DNA from: Microcebus murinus
Lineage: Eukaryota > Chordata > Mammalia > Primates > Cheirogaleidae
Length of the DNA: 64,000 nt
Assembly (NCBI RefSeq): GCF_040939455.1
Contig: NC_134126.1
Location: 310,001-374,000, forward strand
Direction: 5' to 3'
This document shows positions 22,141-34,623 of the stretch, piece after piece (positions within the stretch are counted from its first letter, which is position 1; each line of letters begins with the position of its first letter). The notes under the pieces are model-generated. The model saw only the letters and a list, made by a program, of their open reading frames with translations. It did no database searches and was not told the DNA's origin. The position numbers and the translations under genes are program-made.

Positions 22141-25100
22141 CCGGTCCGCACTGCGCCCTGCCTAACCGCCTTCCGTGGGTGGGTGGACACAGCCAGATCC
22201 GCCCTGCGCCCTGCCTGCCCGTCTTCCCTGGGCGAGTGGACACAGCCAGATCCGCACTGCGCTCTGCCTGCCCGTCTACCGTGGGCGAGTGGACACAGCC
22301 AGATCCGCACTGCGCCCTGCCTGCCCGTCTCCCTGGGGCGAGTGGACACAGCCAGATCCGCACTGCGCCCTGCCTGCCCTTCTGCCGTGGGTGAGTGGAC
22401 ACAGCCAGATCCGCACTGCGCCCTGCCTGATCGTCTGCCGTCGGTGAGTGGACACAGCCAGATCCACACTGCGCCCTGCTGCCCGTCTGCCGTGGGCGAG
22501 TGGACACAGCCCGATCCGCACTGCGCCCTGCCTGACCGTCTGCCGTGGGTGAGTGGACACAGCCAGATCCGCACTGCGCCCTGCCTGCCCGTCTGCCGTG
22601 GGCGAGTGGACACAGCCAGATCCGCACTGCGCCCTGCCTGACGGTCTGCCGTGGGTGAGTGGACACAGCCAGATCCACACAGCGCACTGCCTGCCCCTCT
22701 GCCGTGGGCGAGTGGACACAGCCAGATCCGCACTGCGCCCTGCCTGACCGTCTGCCGTGGGTGAGTGGACACAGCCAGAACCGCACTGCGCCCTGCCTGC
22801 CCGTCTCCCGTGGGCGAGTGGACACAGCCAGATCCGCACTGCGCCCTGCCTGCCCGTCTCCAGTGGGCGAGTGGACACAGCCAGATCCGGACTGCGCCCT
22901 GCCTGCCCGTCTGCCGTGGGCGAGTGGACACAGCCAGATCCGCACTGCGCCCTGCCTGACCGTCTGCCGTGGGTGAGTGGACACAGCCACATCCGCACTG
23001 CGCCCTGCCTGACCGCCATTCCGTGGGTGAGTGGACACAGCCAGATCCGCACTGCGCCCTGCCTGATCGTCTGCCATCGGTGAGTGGACACAGCCAGATC
23101 CGCACTGCGCCCTGCCTGCCCGTATGCCATGGGCGAGTGGACACAGCCCGATCCGCACTGCGCCCTGCCTGCCCGTCTGCCGTGGGCGAGTGGACACAGC
23201 CAGATCCGCACTGCGCCTTGCCTGCCCATCTCACGTGGGTGAGTGGACACAGCCAGATCCGCACTGCGCCCTACATGCCCGTCTCCCGTGGGTGAGTGGA
23301 CACAGCCAGATCCGCACTGCACCCTGCCTGACCGTCCTTCGTGGGTGAGTGGACACCGCCAGATCCGCACTGCGCCCTGCCTGCCCGTCTGCCGTGGGCG
23401 AGCGGACCCAGCCAGATCCGCACTGCGCCCTGCCTGCCCGTCTCCAGTGGGCGAGTGGACACAGCCAGATCCGGACTGCGCCCTGCCTGCCCGTCTGCCG
23501 TGGGCGAGTGGACACAGCCAGATCCGCACTGCGCCCTGCCTGACCGCCTGCCGTGGGTGAGTGGACACAGCCAGATCCGCACTGCGCCCTGCATGCCCGT
23601 CACCCGTGGGCGAGTGGACACAGCCAGATCCGCACTGCGCCCTGCCTGCCCGTCTGCCGTGGGTGAGTGGATACAGCCAGATTCGCACTGCGCCCTGCCT
23701 GACCGTCTGCCGTGGGTGAGTGGACACAGCCAGATCCGCAATGCGCCCTGCCTGACCGTCTGCTGTGGGTGAGTGGACACAGCGAGATCCGCACTGCGCC
23801 CTGCCAGGCCATCTCCCGTGGGCGAGTGGACACAGCCAGATCCGCACTGCGCCCTGCCTGCCCGTCTCCCGTCGGTGAGTGGACACAGCCAGATCCGCAC
23901 TGCGCCCTGCCTGACCGCCTGTCGTGGGTGAGTGGACACAGCCAGATCCGCACTGCGCCCTGCCTGACCGTCTGCCGTGGGTGAGTGGACACAGCCAGAT
24001 CCGCACTGCGCCCTGCCTGCCCGTCTGCCGTGGGTGAGTGGATACAGCCAGATTCGCACTGCGCCCTGCCTGACCGTCTCCCGTGGGTGAGTGGACACAG
24101 CCAGATCCGCACTGCGCCTTGCCTGCCCATCTCACGTGGGTGAGTGGACACAGCCAGATCCACACTGCGCCCTGCCTGCCCGTCTGCCGTGGGCGAGTGG
24201 AGACAGCCAGATCCGCACTGCGCCCTGCCTGCCCGTCTCCCGTGGGTGAGTGGACACAGCCAGATCCGCACTGCGCCCTGCCTGACCGTCTGCCGTGGGT
24301 GAGTGGACACAGCCAGATCCGCACTGCGCCCTGCCTGCCCGTCTCCCGTGGGTGAGTGGAGACAGCCAGATCCGCACTGCGCCCTGCCTTACCGCCTGCC
24401 GTGGGAGAGTGGACACAGCCAGATCCGCACTGCGCCCTGCCTGCCCGTCTCCCGGGGGCGAGTGGACACAGCCAGATCCGCACTGCGCCCTGCCTGCCCT
24501 TCTGCCGTGGGTGAGTGGACACAGCCAGATCCGCACTGTGCCCTGCCTGACCGTCTGCCGTGGGTGAGTGGACACAGTCAGATCCGCACTGCGCCCTGCC
24601 TGACCGTCTGCCGTGGTTGAGTGGACACAGCCAGATCCACACTGCGCCCTGCCTGCCCGTCTGCCGTGGGTGAGTGGACACAGCCAGATCCGCAATGCGC
24701 CCTGCCTGACCGTCTCCCGTGGGTGAGTGGACACAGCCAGATCCGCACTGCGCCCTGCCTGCCCGTCTCCCGTGGGTGAGTGGACACAGCCAGATCCGCA
24801 CTGCACCGTGCCTGCCAGTCTCCCGTCAGTGAGTGGACACAGCCAGATCCGCACTGCGCCCTGCCTGCCCGTCTCCCGTGGGTGAGTGGACACAGCCAGA
24901 TCCGCACTGCGCGCTGCCTGCCCGTCTCCCGTGGGCGAGTGGAAACAGCCAGATCCGCACTGCGCGCTGCCTGCCCGTCTGTCGTGGGCGAGTGGACACA
25001 GCCATATCCGCACTGCGCCCTGCCTGCCCGTCTGCCGTGGGTGAGTGGACACAGCCAGATCCACACTGCGCCCTGCCTGCCCGTCTGCCGTGGGTGAGTG

Positions 25101-25404
25101 GACACAGCCAGATCCGCACTGCGCCATGCCTTACCCTCTCCCGTGGGTGAGTGGACACAGCCAGATCCACACTGCACCCTGCCGGCCCGTCTCCCGTGGG
25201 TGAGCGGACACAGTCAGATCCGCACTGCGCCCTGCCTGCCCGTCTCCCGTGGGCGACCGGACACAGCCAGATCCGCACTGCGCACTGCCTGACCGTCTGC
25301 CGTGGGTGAGTGGACACAGTCAGATCCGCACTGCGCCCTGCCTGACCGCCTGTCGTGGGTGAGTGGACACAGCCAGATCCGCAGTGCGCCCGGCCTGACC
25401 GTCT
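20398..25404. repeat. ~5-kb higher-order block, copy 1 of the 15.9-kb repeat
   Basis: The block matches 36,195-41,360. The offset is 15,797 bp up to about 23,150, then 15,903 bp (two units missing here), then 15,956 bp from about 23,550 (one more unit missing here). Distinctive shared features are GACCGCCATTCCG near 23,012, GTATGCCATGGGC near 23,121, GTGGAGACAGCC near 24,198 and 24,357, CCCGGGGGCG near 24,451, and a GCAGTGCGCCCGGCCTGACC landmark at 25,381. Confidence 0.87.
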
Positions 25405-26061
25405 CCAGTGGGCGAGTGGACACAGCCACATCCGGACTGCGCCCTGCCTGCCCGTCTGCCGTGGGCGAGTGGACACAGCCAGATCCGCACTGCGCCCTGC
25501 CTGACCGTCTGCCGTGGGTGAGTGGACACAGCACATCCGCACTGCGCCCTGCCTGACCGCCCTCCGTGGGTGAGTGGACACAGCCAGATCCGCACTGCGC
25601 CCTGCCTGATCGTCTGCCGTCGGTGAGTGGACACAGCCAGATCCGCACTGCGCCCTGCCTGCCCGTCTGCCATGGGCGAGTGGACACAGCCCGATCCGCA
25701 CTGCGCCCTGCCTGACCGTCTGCCGTGGGTGAGTGGACACAGCCAGATCCGCACTGCGCCCTGCCTGCCCGTCTGCCGTGGGCGAGTGGACACAGCCAGA
25801 TCCGCACTGCGCCCTGCCTGATGGTCTGCCGTGGGTGAGTGGACACAGCCAGATCCGCACTGCGCCTTGCCTGCCCATCTCACGTGGGTGAGTGGACACA
25901 GCCAGATTCGCACTGCGCCCTGCCTGACCGTCTGCCGTGGGTGAGTGGACACAGCCAGATCCGCAATGCGCCCTGCCTGACCGTCTGCCGTGGGTGAGTG
26001 GACACAGCCAGATCCGCACTGCGCCCTGCCAGGCCATCTCCCGTGGGCGAGTGGACACACC

Positions 26062-27434
26062 CCGATCCGCACTGCGCCCTGCCTGACCGTCTTTCGTGGG
26101 TGAGTGGACACGGCCGGTTCCGCACTGCGCCCTGCCTGCTCGTCTCCCGTGGGTGAGTGGACACAGCCAGATCCGCACTGCGCCCTGCCTGCTCGTCTTC
26201 CGTGGGTGAGTGGACACAGCCAGATCCGCCCTGCGCCCTGCCTGCCCGTCTCCCCTGGGCGAGTGGACACAGCCAGATCCGCACTGCGCTCTGCCTGCCC
26301 GTCTGCCGTGGGCGAGTGGACACAGCCAGATCCGCACTGCGCCCTGCCTGCCCGTCTGCTGTGGGTGAGTGGACACAGCCAGATCCGCACTGCGCCCTGC
26401 CTCACCGCCTGCCGTGGGTGAGTGGACACAGCCAGATCCGCACTGCGCCCTGCCTGCCCGTCTCCCGTGGGCGAGTGGACACAGCCAGATCCGCACTGCG
26501 CCCTGCCTGACCGTCTGCCGTGGATGAGTGGACACAGCCAGATCCAGACTGCGCCCTGCCTGTCCGTCTGCCGTGGGTGAGTGAACACAGCCCGATCCGC
26601 ACTGCGCCCTGCCTGACCGTCCTTCGTGGGTGAGTGGACACCGCCAGATCCGCACTGCGCCCTGCCTGCCCGTCTCCCGTGGGCGAGTGGACACAGCCAG
26701 ATCCGCACTGCGCGCTGCTTGCCCGTCTGTCGTGGGCGAGTGGACACAGCCATATCCGCACTACGCCCTGCCTGACCGTCTGCCGTGGGTGAGTGGACAC
26801 AGCCAGATCCACACTGCGCCCTGCCTGCCCGTCTGCCGTGGGCGAGCAGACACAGCCAGATCCGAACTGCGCACTGCCTGACCATCTGCCGTGGGGGACA
26901 CAGCCAGATCCGCACTGCGCCCTGCCTGACCGTCTGCCGTCGGTGAGTGGACACAGCCAGATCCACACTGCACCCTGCCTGCCCGTCTGCCGTGGGCGAG
27001 CGGACACAGCCAGATCCGCACTGCGCGCTGCCTGCCCGTCTGTCGTGGGCGAGTGGACACCGCCATATCCGCACTACGCCCTGCCTGACCGTCTGCCGTG
27101 GGTGAGTGGACACAGCCAGATCCGCACTGCGCCCTGCATTCCCGTCACCCGTGGGCGAGTGGACACAGCCAGATCCGCACTGCGCCCTGCCTGACCGCCT
27201 GCCGTGGGTGAGTGGACACAGCCAGATCCGCACTGCGCCCTGCCAGGCCATCTCCCGTGGGCGAGTGGACACAGCCAGATCCGCACTGCGCCCTGCCTGC
27301 CCGTCTCCCGTCGGTGAGTGGACACAGCCAGATCCGCACTGCGCCATGCCTGACCGCCTGTCGTGGGTGAGTGGACACAGACAGATCCGCACTGCGCCCT
27401 GCCTGACCGTCTGCCGTGGGTGAGTGGACACAGC
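26062..27434. repeat. 1,373-bp block, downstream left copy
   Basis: Counterpart of 3,058-4,430 at an offset of 23,004 bp, with the 5-base deletion at about 26,890. It carries private changes at 26,971, 27,060, 27,139 and 27,381, so it has had time to diverge from its counterpart. Confidence 0.87.
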
Positions 27435-28807
27435 CCGATCCGCACTGCGCCCTGCCTGACCGTCTTTCGTGGGTGAGTGGACACGGCCGGTTCCGCACTG
27501 CGCCCTGCCTGCTCGTCTCCCGTGGGTGAGTGGACACAGCCAGATCCGCACTGCGCCCTGACTGCTCGTCTTCCGTGGGTGAGTGGACACAGCCAGATCC
27601 GCCCTGCGCCCTGCCTGCCCGTCTCCCCTGGGCGAGTGGACACAGCCAGATCCGCACTGCGCTCTGCCTGCCCGTCTGCCGTGGGCGAGTGGACACAGCC
27701 AGATCCGCACTGCGCCCTGCCTGCCCGTCTGCTGTGGGTGAGTGGACACAGCCAGATCCGCACTGCGCCCTGCCTCACCGCCTGCCGTGGGTGAGTGGAC
27801 ACAGCCAGATCCGCACTGCGCCCTGCCTGCCCGTCTCCCGTGGGCGAGTGGACACAGCCAGATCCGCACTGCGCCCTGCCTGACCGTCTGCCGTGGATGA
27901 GTGGACACAGCCAGATCCAGACTGCGCCCTGCCTGTCCGTCTGCCGTGGGTGAGTGAACACAGCCCGATCCGCACTGCGCCCTGCCTGACCGTCCTTCGT
28001 GGGTGAGTGGACACCGCCAGATCCGCACTGCGCCCTGCCTGCCCGTCTCCCGTGGGCGAGTGGACACAGCCAGATCCGCACTGCGCGCTGCTTGCCCGTC
28101 TGTCGTGGGCGAGTGGACACAGCCATATCCGCACTACGCCCTGCCTGACCGTCTGCCGTGGGTGAGTGGACACAGCCAGATCCACACTGCGCCCTGCCTG
28201 CCCGTCTGCCGTGGGCGAGCAGACACAGCCAGATCCGAACTGCGCACTGCCTGACCATCTGCCGTGGGGGACACAGCCAGATCCGCACTGCGCCCTGCCT
28301 GACCGTCTGCCGTCGGTGAGTGGACACAGCCAGATCCACACTGCGCCCTGCCTGCCCGTCTGCCGTGGGCGAGCGGACACAGCCAGATCCGCACTGCGCG
28401 CTGCCTGCCCGTCTGTCGTGGGCGAGTGGACACAGCCATATCCGCACTACGCCCTGCCTGACCGTCTGCCGTGGGTGAGTGGACACAGCCAGATCCGCAC
28501 TGCGCCCTGCATGCCCGTCACCCGTGGGCGAGTGGACACAGCCAGATCCGCACTGCGCCCTGCCTGACCGCCTGCCGTGGGTGAGTGGACACAGCCAGAT
28601 CCGCACTGCGCCCTGCCAGGCCATCTCCCGTGGGCGAGTGGACACAGCCAGATCCGCACTGCGCCCTGCCTGCCCGTCTCCCGTCGGTGAGTGGACACAG
28701 CCAGATCCGCACTGCGCCATGCCTGACCGCCTGTCGTGGGTGAGTGGACACAGCCAGATCCGCACTGCGCCCTGCCTGACCGTCTGCCGTGGGTGAGTGG
28801 ACACAGC
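27435..28807. repeat. 1,373-bp block, downstream right copy
   Basis: Counterpart of 4,431-5,803 at an offset of 23,004 bp, with the 5-base deletion at about 28,263. It has GTGGACAC at 28,167 where the upstream counterpart has GTGAACAC, which dates that change to after the 23-kb displacement in the upstream lineage. Confidence 0.87.
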
Positions 28808-31800
28808 CAGATCCGCACTGCGCCCTGCCTGCCCGTCTGCCGTGGGTGAGTGGATACAGCCAGATTCGCACTGCGCCCTGCCTGACCGTCTCCCGTGGGT
28901 GAGTGGACACAGCCAGATCCGTACTGCGCCTTGCCTGCCCATCTCACGTGGGTGAGTGGACACAGCCAGATCCGCACTGCGCCCTACCTGCCCGTCTCCC
29001 GTGGGTGAGTGGACACAGCCAGATCCGCACTGCACCCTGCCTGACCGTCCTTCGTGGGTGAGTGGACACCGCCAGATCCGCACTGCGCCCTGCCTGCACG
29101 TCTCCCGTGGGTGAGTGGACACAGCCAGATCCTCACTGCGCCCTGCCTGCCCGTCTCCCGTCGGTGAGTGGACACAGCCAGATCCGCACTGCGCACTGCC
29201 TGCCCGTCTCCGGTGGGTGAGTGGACACAGCCAGATCCGCACTACGCCCTGCCTGCCCGTCTGTCGTGGGCGAGTGGACACAGCCAGATCCGCACTGCGC
29301 ACTGCCTGACTCTCTGCCGAGGGTGAGTGTACACAGCCAGATCCGCACTGCGCTCTGCCTGACCGCCTGCCGTTGGTGAGTGGACACAGCCAGATCCGCA
29401 CTGCGATCTGCCTGACCGTCTGCCGTGGGAGAGTGGACACAGCCAGATCCGCACCTCGCCCTGCCTGCCCGTCTGCCGTGGGCGAGTGGAATCAGCCAGA
29501 TCCGCACTGCGCCCTGCCTGACCGTCTGCCGTGGGTGAGTGGACACAGCCAGATCCGCACTGCGCCCTGCCTAACCGCCTTCCGTGGGTGGGTGGACACA
29601 GCCAGATCCGCCCTGCGCCCTGCCTGCCCGTCTCCCCTGGGCGAGTGGACACAGGCAGATCCGCACTGCGCTCTGCCTGCCCGTCTACCGTGGGCGAGTG
29701 GACACAGCCAGATCCGCACAGCGCCCTGCCTGCCCGTCTCCCTGGGGCGAGTGGACACAGCCAGATCCGCACTGCGCCCTGCCTGCCCTTCTGCCGTGGG
29801 TGAGTGGACACAGCCAGATCCGCACTGCGCCCTGCCTGATCGTCTGCCGTCGGTGAGTGGACACAGCCAGATCCACACTGCGCCCTGCTGCCCGTCTGCC
29901 GTGGGCGAGTGGACACAGCCCGATCCGCACTGCGCCCTGCCTGACCGTCTGCCGTGGGTGAGTGGACACAGCCAGATCCGCACTGCGCCCTGCCTGCCCG
30001 TCTGCCGTGGGCGAGTGGACACAGCCAGATCCGCACTGCGCCCTGCCTGACGGTCTGCCGTGGGTGAGTGGACACAGCCAGATCCACACAGCGCACTGCC
30101 TGCCCCTCTGCCGTGGGCGAGTGGACACAGCCAGATCCGCACTGCGCCCTGCCTGACCGTCTGCCGTGGGTGAGTGGACACAGCCAGAACCGCACTGCGC
30201 CCTGCCTGCCCGTCTCCCGTGGGCGAGTGGACACAGCCAGATCCGCACTGCGCCCTGCCTGCCCGTCTCCCGTGGGAGAGTGGACACAGCCAGATCCGCA
30301 CTGCGCCCTGCCTGACCGTCTGCCGTCGGTGAGTGGACACAGCCAGATCCACACTGCGCCCTGCCTGCCCGTCTCCAGTGGGCGAGTGGACACAGCCACA
30401 TCCGGACTGCGCCCTGCCTGCCCGTCTGCCGTGGGCGAGTGGACACAGCCAGATCCGCACTGCGCCCTGCCTGACCGTCTGCCGTGGGTGAGTGGACACA
30501 GCCACATCCGCACTGCGCCCTGCCTGACCGCCCTCCGTGGGTGAGTGGACACAGCCATGGGCGAGTGGACACAGCCCGATCCGCACTGCGCCCTGCCTGA
30601 CCGTCTGCCGTGGGTGAGTGGACACAGCCAGATCCGCACTGCGCCCTGCCTGCCCGTCTGCCGTGGGCGAGTGGACACAGCCCGATCCGCACTGCGCCCT
30701 GCCTGACCGTCTTTCGTGGGTGAGTGGACACGGCCGGTTCCGCACTGCGCCCTGCCTGCTCGTCTCCCGTGGGTGAGTGGACACAGCCAGATCCGCACTG
30801 CGCCCTGCCTGACCGTCTGCCGTGGATGAGTGGACACAGCCAGATCCAGACTGCGCCCTGCCTGTCCGTCTGCCGTGGGTGAGTGAACACAGCCCGATCC
30901 GCACTGCGCCCTGCCTGACCGTCCTTCGTGGGTGAGTGGACACCGCCAGATCCGCACTGCGCCCTGCCTGCCCGTCTCCCGTGGGCGAGTGGACACAGCC
31001 AGATCCGCACTGCGCGCTGCTTGCCCGTCTGTCGTGGGCGAGTGGACACAGCCATATCCGAACTACGCCCTGCCTGACCGTCTGCCGTGGGTGAGTGGAC
31101 ACAGCCAGATCCACACTGCGCCCTGCCTGCCCGTCTGCCGTGGGCGAGCGGACACAGCCAGATCCGAACTGCGCACTGCCTGACCATCTGCCGTGGGTGA
31201 GTGGACACAGCCAGATCCGCACTGCGCCCTGCCTGACCGCCTGTCGTGGATGAGTGGACACAGCCAGATCCGCACTGCGACCTGCCTGCCCGTCTGCCGT
31301 GGGTGAGTGGACACAGCCAGATCCACAGTGCGCCCTGCCTGCCCGTCTGCCGTGGGTGAGTGGACACAGCCAGATCCGCACTGCGCCCTGCCTGCCTGTC
31401 TCCCGTCAGTGAGTGGACACAGCCAGATCCGCTCTGCGCCCTGCCTGCCCGTCTCCCGTGGGTGAGTGGACACAGCCAGATCTGCACTGCGCCCTGCCTG
31501 CCCGTCTCCGGTGTGTGAGTGGACACAGCCAGATCCGCACTGCGCCTGCCTGACCGTCTCCCGTCAGTGAGTGGACACAGTCAGATCCGCACTGCGCCCT
31601 GCCTGACCGCCTGCCGTGGGCGAGTGGACACAGCCAGATCCGAACTGCGCCCTGCCGGACCGTCTGCCGTGGGCGAGTGGACACAGCCTGATCCACACTG
31701 CGCCCTGCCTGCCCGTCTGCCGTGGGCGAGTGGAAACAGCCAGATCCGCACTGCGCCCTGCCTGACCGTCTGCCGTGGGTGAGTGGACACAGCCAGATCC

Positions 31801-34565
31801 GCACTGCGCCCTGCCTAACCGCCTTCCGTGGGTGGGTGGACACAGCCAGATCCGCCCTGCGCCCTGCCTGCCCGTCTCCCCTGGGCGAGTGGACACAGCC
31901 AGATCCGCACTGCGCTCTGCCTGCCCGTCTACCGTGGGCGAGTGGACACAGCCAGATCCGCACTGCGCCCTGCCTGCCCGTCTCCCTGGGGCGAGTGGAC
32001 ACAGCCAGATCCGCACTGCGCCCTGCCTGCCCTTCTGCCGTGGGTGAGTGGACACAGCCAGATCCACACTGCGCCCTGCCTGATCGTCTGCCGTCGGTGA
32101 GTGGACACAGCCAGATCCGCACTGCGCCCTGCTGCCCGTCTGCCGTGGGCGAGTGGACACAGCCCGATCCGCACTGCGCCCTGCCTGACCGTCTGCCGTG
32201 GGTGAGTGGACACAGCCATATCCGCACTGCGCCCTGCCTGCCCGTCTGCCGTGGGCGAGTGGACACAGCCAGATCCGCACTGCGCCCTGCCTGACGGTCT
32301 GCCGTGGGTGAGTGGACACAGCCAGATCCACACAGCGCACTGCCTGCCCCTCTGCCGTGGGCGAGTGGACACAGCCAGATCCGCACTGCGCCCTGCCTGA
32401 CCGTCTGCCGTGGGTGAGTGGACACAGCCAGAACCGCACTGCGCCCTGCCTGCCCGTCTCCCGTGGGCGAGTGGACACAGCCAGATCCGCACTGCGCCCT
32501 GCCTGCCCGTCTCCCGTGGGCGAGTGGACACAGCCAGATCCGCACTGCGCCCTGCCTGACGGTCTGCCGTGGGTGAGTGGACACAGCCAGATCCGCACTG
32601 CGCCTCTCCTGCCCATCTCACGTGGGTGAGTGGACACAGCCAGATCCGCACTGCGCCCTACATGCCCGTCTCCCGTGGGTGAGTGGACACAGCCAGATCC
32701 GCACTGCACCCTGCCTGACCGTCCTTCGTGGGTGAGTGGACACCGCCAGATCCGCACTGCGCCCTGCCTGCCCGTCTGCCGTGGGCGAGCGGACCCAGCC
32801 AGATCCGCACTGCGCCCTGCCTGCCCGTCTCCAGTGGGCGAGTGGACACAGCCAGATCCGGACTGCGCCCTGCCTGCCCGTCTGCCGTGGGCGAGTGGAC
32901 ACAGCCAGATCCGAAATGCGCCCTGCCTGACCGTCTGCCGTGGGTGAGTGGACACAGCCAGATCCGCACTGCGCCCTGCCTGACCGCCTGCCGTGGGTGA
33001 GTGGACACAGCCAGATCCGCACTGCGCCCTGCATGCCCGTCACCCGTGGGCGAGTGGACACAGCCAGATCCGCACTGCGCCCTGCCTGCCCGTCTGCCGT
33101 GGGTGAGTGGATACAGCCAGATTCGCACTGCGCCCTGCCTGACCGTCTGCCGTGGGTGAGTGGACACAGCCAGATCCGCAATGCGCCCTGCCTGACCGTC
33201 TGCCGTGGGTGAGGGGACACAGCCAGATCCGCACTGCGCCCTGCCAGGCCATCTCCCGTGGGCGAGTGGACACAGCCAGATCCGCACTGCGCCCTGCCTG
33301 CCCGTCTCCCGTCGGTGAGTGGACACAGCCAGATCCGTACTGCGCCCTGCCTGACCGCCTGTCGTGGGTGAGTGGACACAGCCAGATCCGCACTGCGCCC
33401 TGCCTGACCGTCTGCCGTGGGTGAGTGGACACAGCCAGATCCGCACTGCGCCCTGCCTGCCCGTCTGCCGTGGGTGAGTGGATACAGCCAGATTCGCACT
33501 GCGCCCTGCCTGACCGTCTCCCGTGGGTGAGTGGACACAGCCAGATCCGCACTGCGCCTTGCCTGCCCATCTCACGTGGGTGAGTGGACACAGCCAGATC
33601 CGCACTGCGCCCTACCTGCCCGTCTCCCGTGGGTGAGTGGACACAGCCAGATCCGCACTGCACCCTGCCTGACCGTCCTTCGTGGGTGAGTGGACACCGC
33701 CAGATCCGCACTGCGCCCTGCCTGCACGTCTCCCGTGGGTGAGTGGACACAGCCAGATCCTCACTGCGCCCTGCCTGCCCGTCTCCCGTCGGTGAGTGGA
33801 CACAGCCAGATCCGCACTTCGCACTGCCTGCCCCTCTCCCGTGGGTGAGTGGACACAGCCAGATCCGCACTACGCCCTGCCTTCCCGTCTGTCGTGGGCG
33901 AGTGGACACAGCCTGATCCGCACTGCGCACTGCCTGACTCTCTGCCGAGGGTGAGTGTACACAGCCAGATCCGCACTGCTCTCTGCCTGACCGCCTGCCG
34001 TTGGTGAGTGGACACAGCCAGATCCGCACTGCGATCTGCCTGACCGTCTGCCGTGGGTGAGTGGACACAGCCAGATCCGCACCTCGCCCTGCCTGCCTGT
34101 CTGCCGTGGGCGAGTGGACACAGCCAGATCCGCACTGCGCCCTGCCTGACCGTCTGCCGTGGGTGAGTGGACACAGCCAAATCCGCACTGCGCCCTGCCT
34201 GACCGCCTGCCGTGGGTGAGTGGACACAGCCAGATCCGCACTGCGCCCTGCCTGCCGGTCTCCCGTGGGCGAGTGGACACAGCCAGATCAGCACTGCGCC
34301 CTGCCTGACCGTCTGCCGTCAGTGAGTGGACACAGCCAGATCCACACTGCGCCCTGCCTGCCCGTCTCCAGTTGGCGAGTGGACACAGCCAGATCCGGAC
34401 TGCGCCCTGCCTGCCCGTCTGCCGTGGGCGAGTGGACACAGCCAGATCCGCACTGCGCCCTGCCTGACCGTCTGCCGTGGGTGAGTGGACACAGCCAGAT
34501 CCGCACTGCGCCCTGCCTGCCCGTCTGCCGTGGGCGAGTGGACACAGCCAGATCCGCACTGCGCC

Positions 34566-34623
34566 CTGCCTGACGGTCTGCCGTGGGTGAGTGGACACAG
34601 CCAGATCCGCACTGCGCCCTACA
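34566..34623. repeat. Junction unit between two higher-order blocks
   Basis: About one unit separates the end of the 23-kb block (34,565) from the start of the 1.7-kb block (34,624). It combines CTGACGGTCTGCCG with CCCTACATGCCCG, variants that elsewhere belong to different positions (compare 9,330 and 9,430). It is a candidate crossover point. Confidence 0.6.

Larger units (their letters stand above)
25399..34565. repeat. ~9-kb higher-order block, copy 2 of the 23-kb repeat
   Basis: This is the second copy of 2,395-11,342. It keeps two units near 30,060-30,170 and two near 32,350-32,460 that the upstream copy lacks. Private substitutions lie at 26,971 (GCACCC), 27,060 (ACCGCCATATCC), 27,139 (GCATTCCCG), 27,381 (ACAGACAGATCC) and 27,561 (CTGACTGCTCG), among others. 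It contains both copies of the 1,373-bp tandem duplication, so that duplication is older than the 23-kb displacement. Confidence 0.88.
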
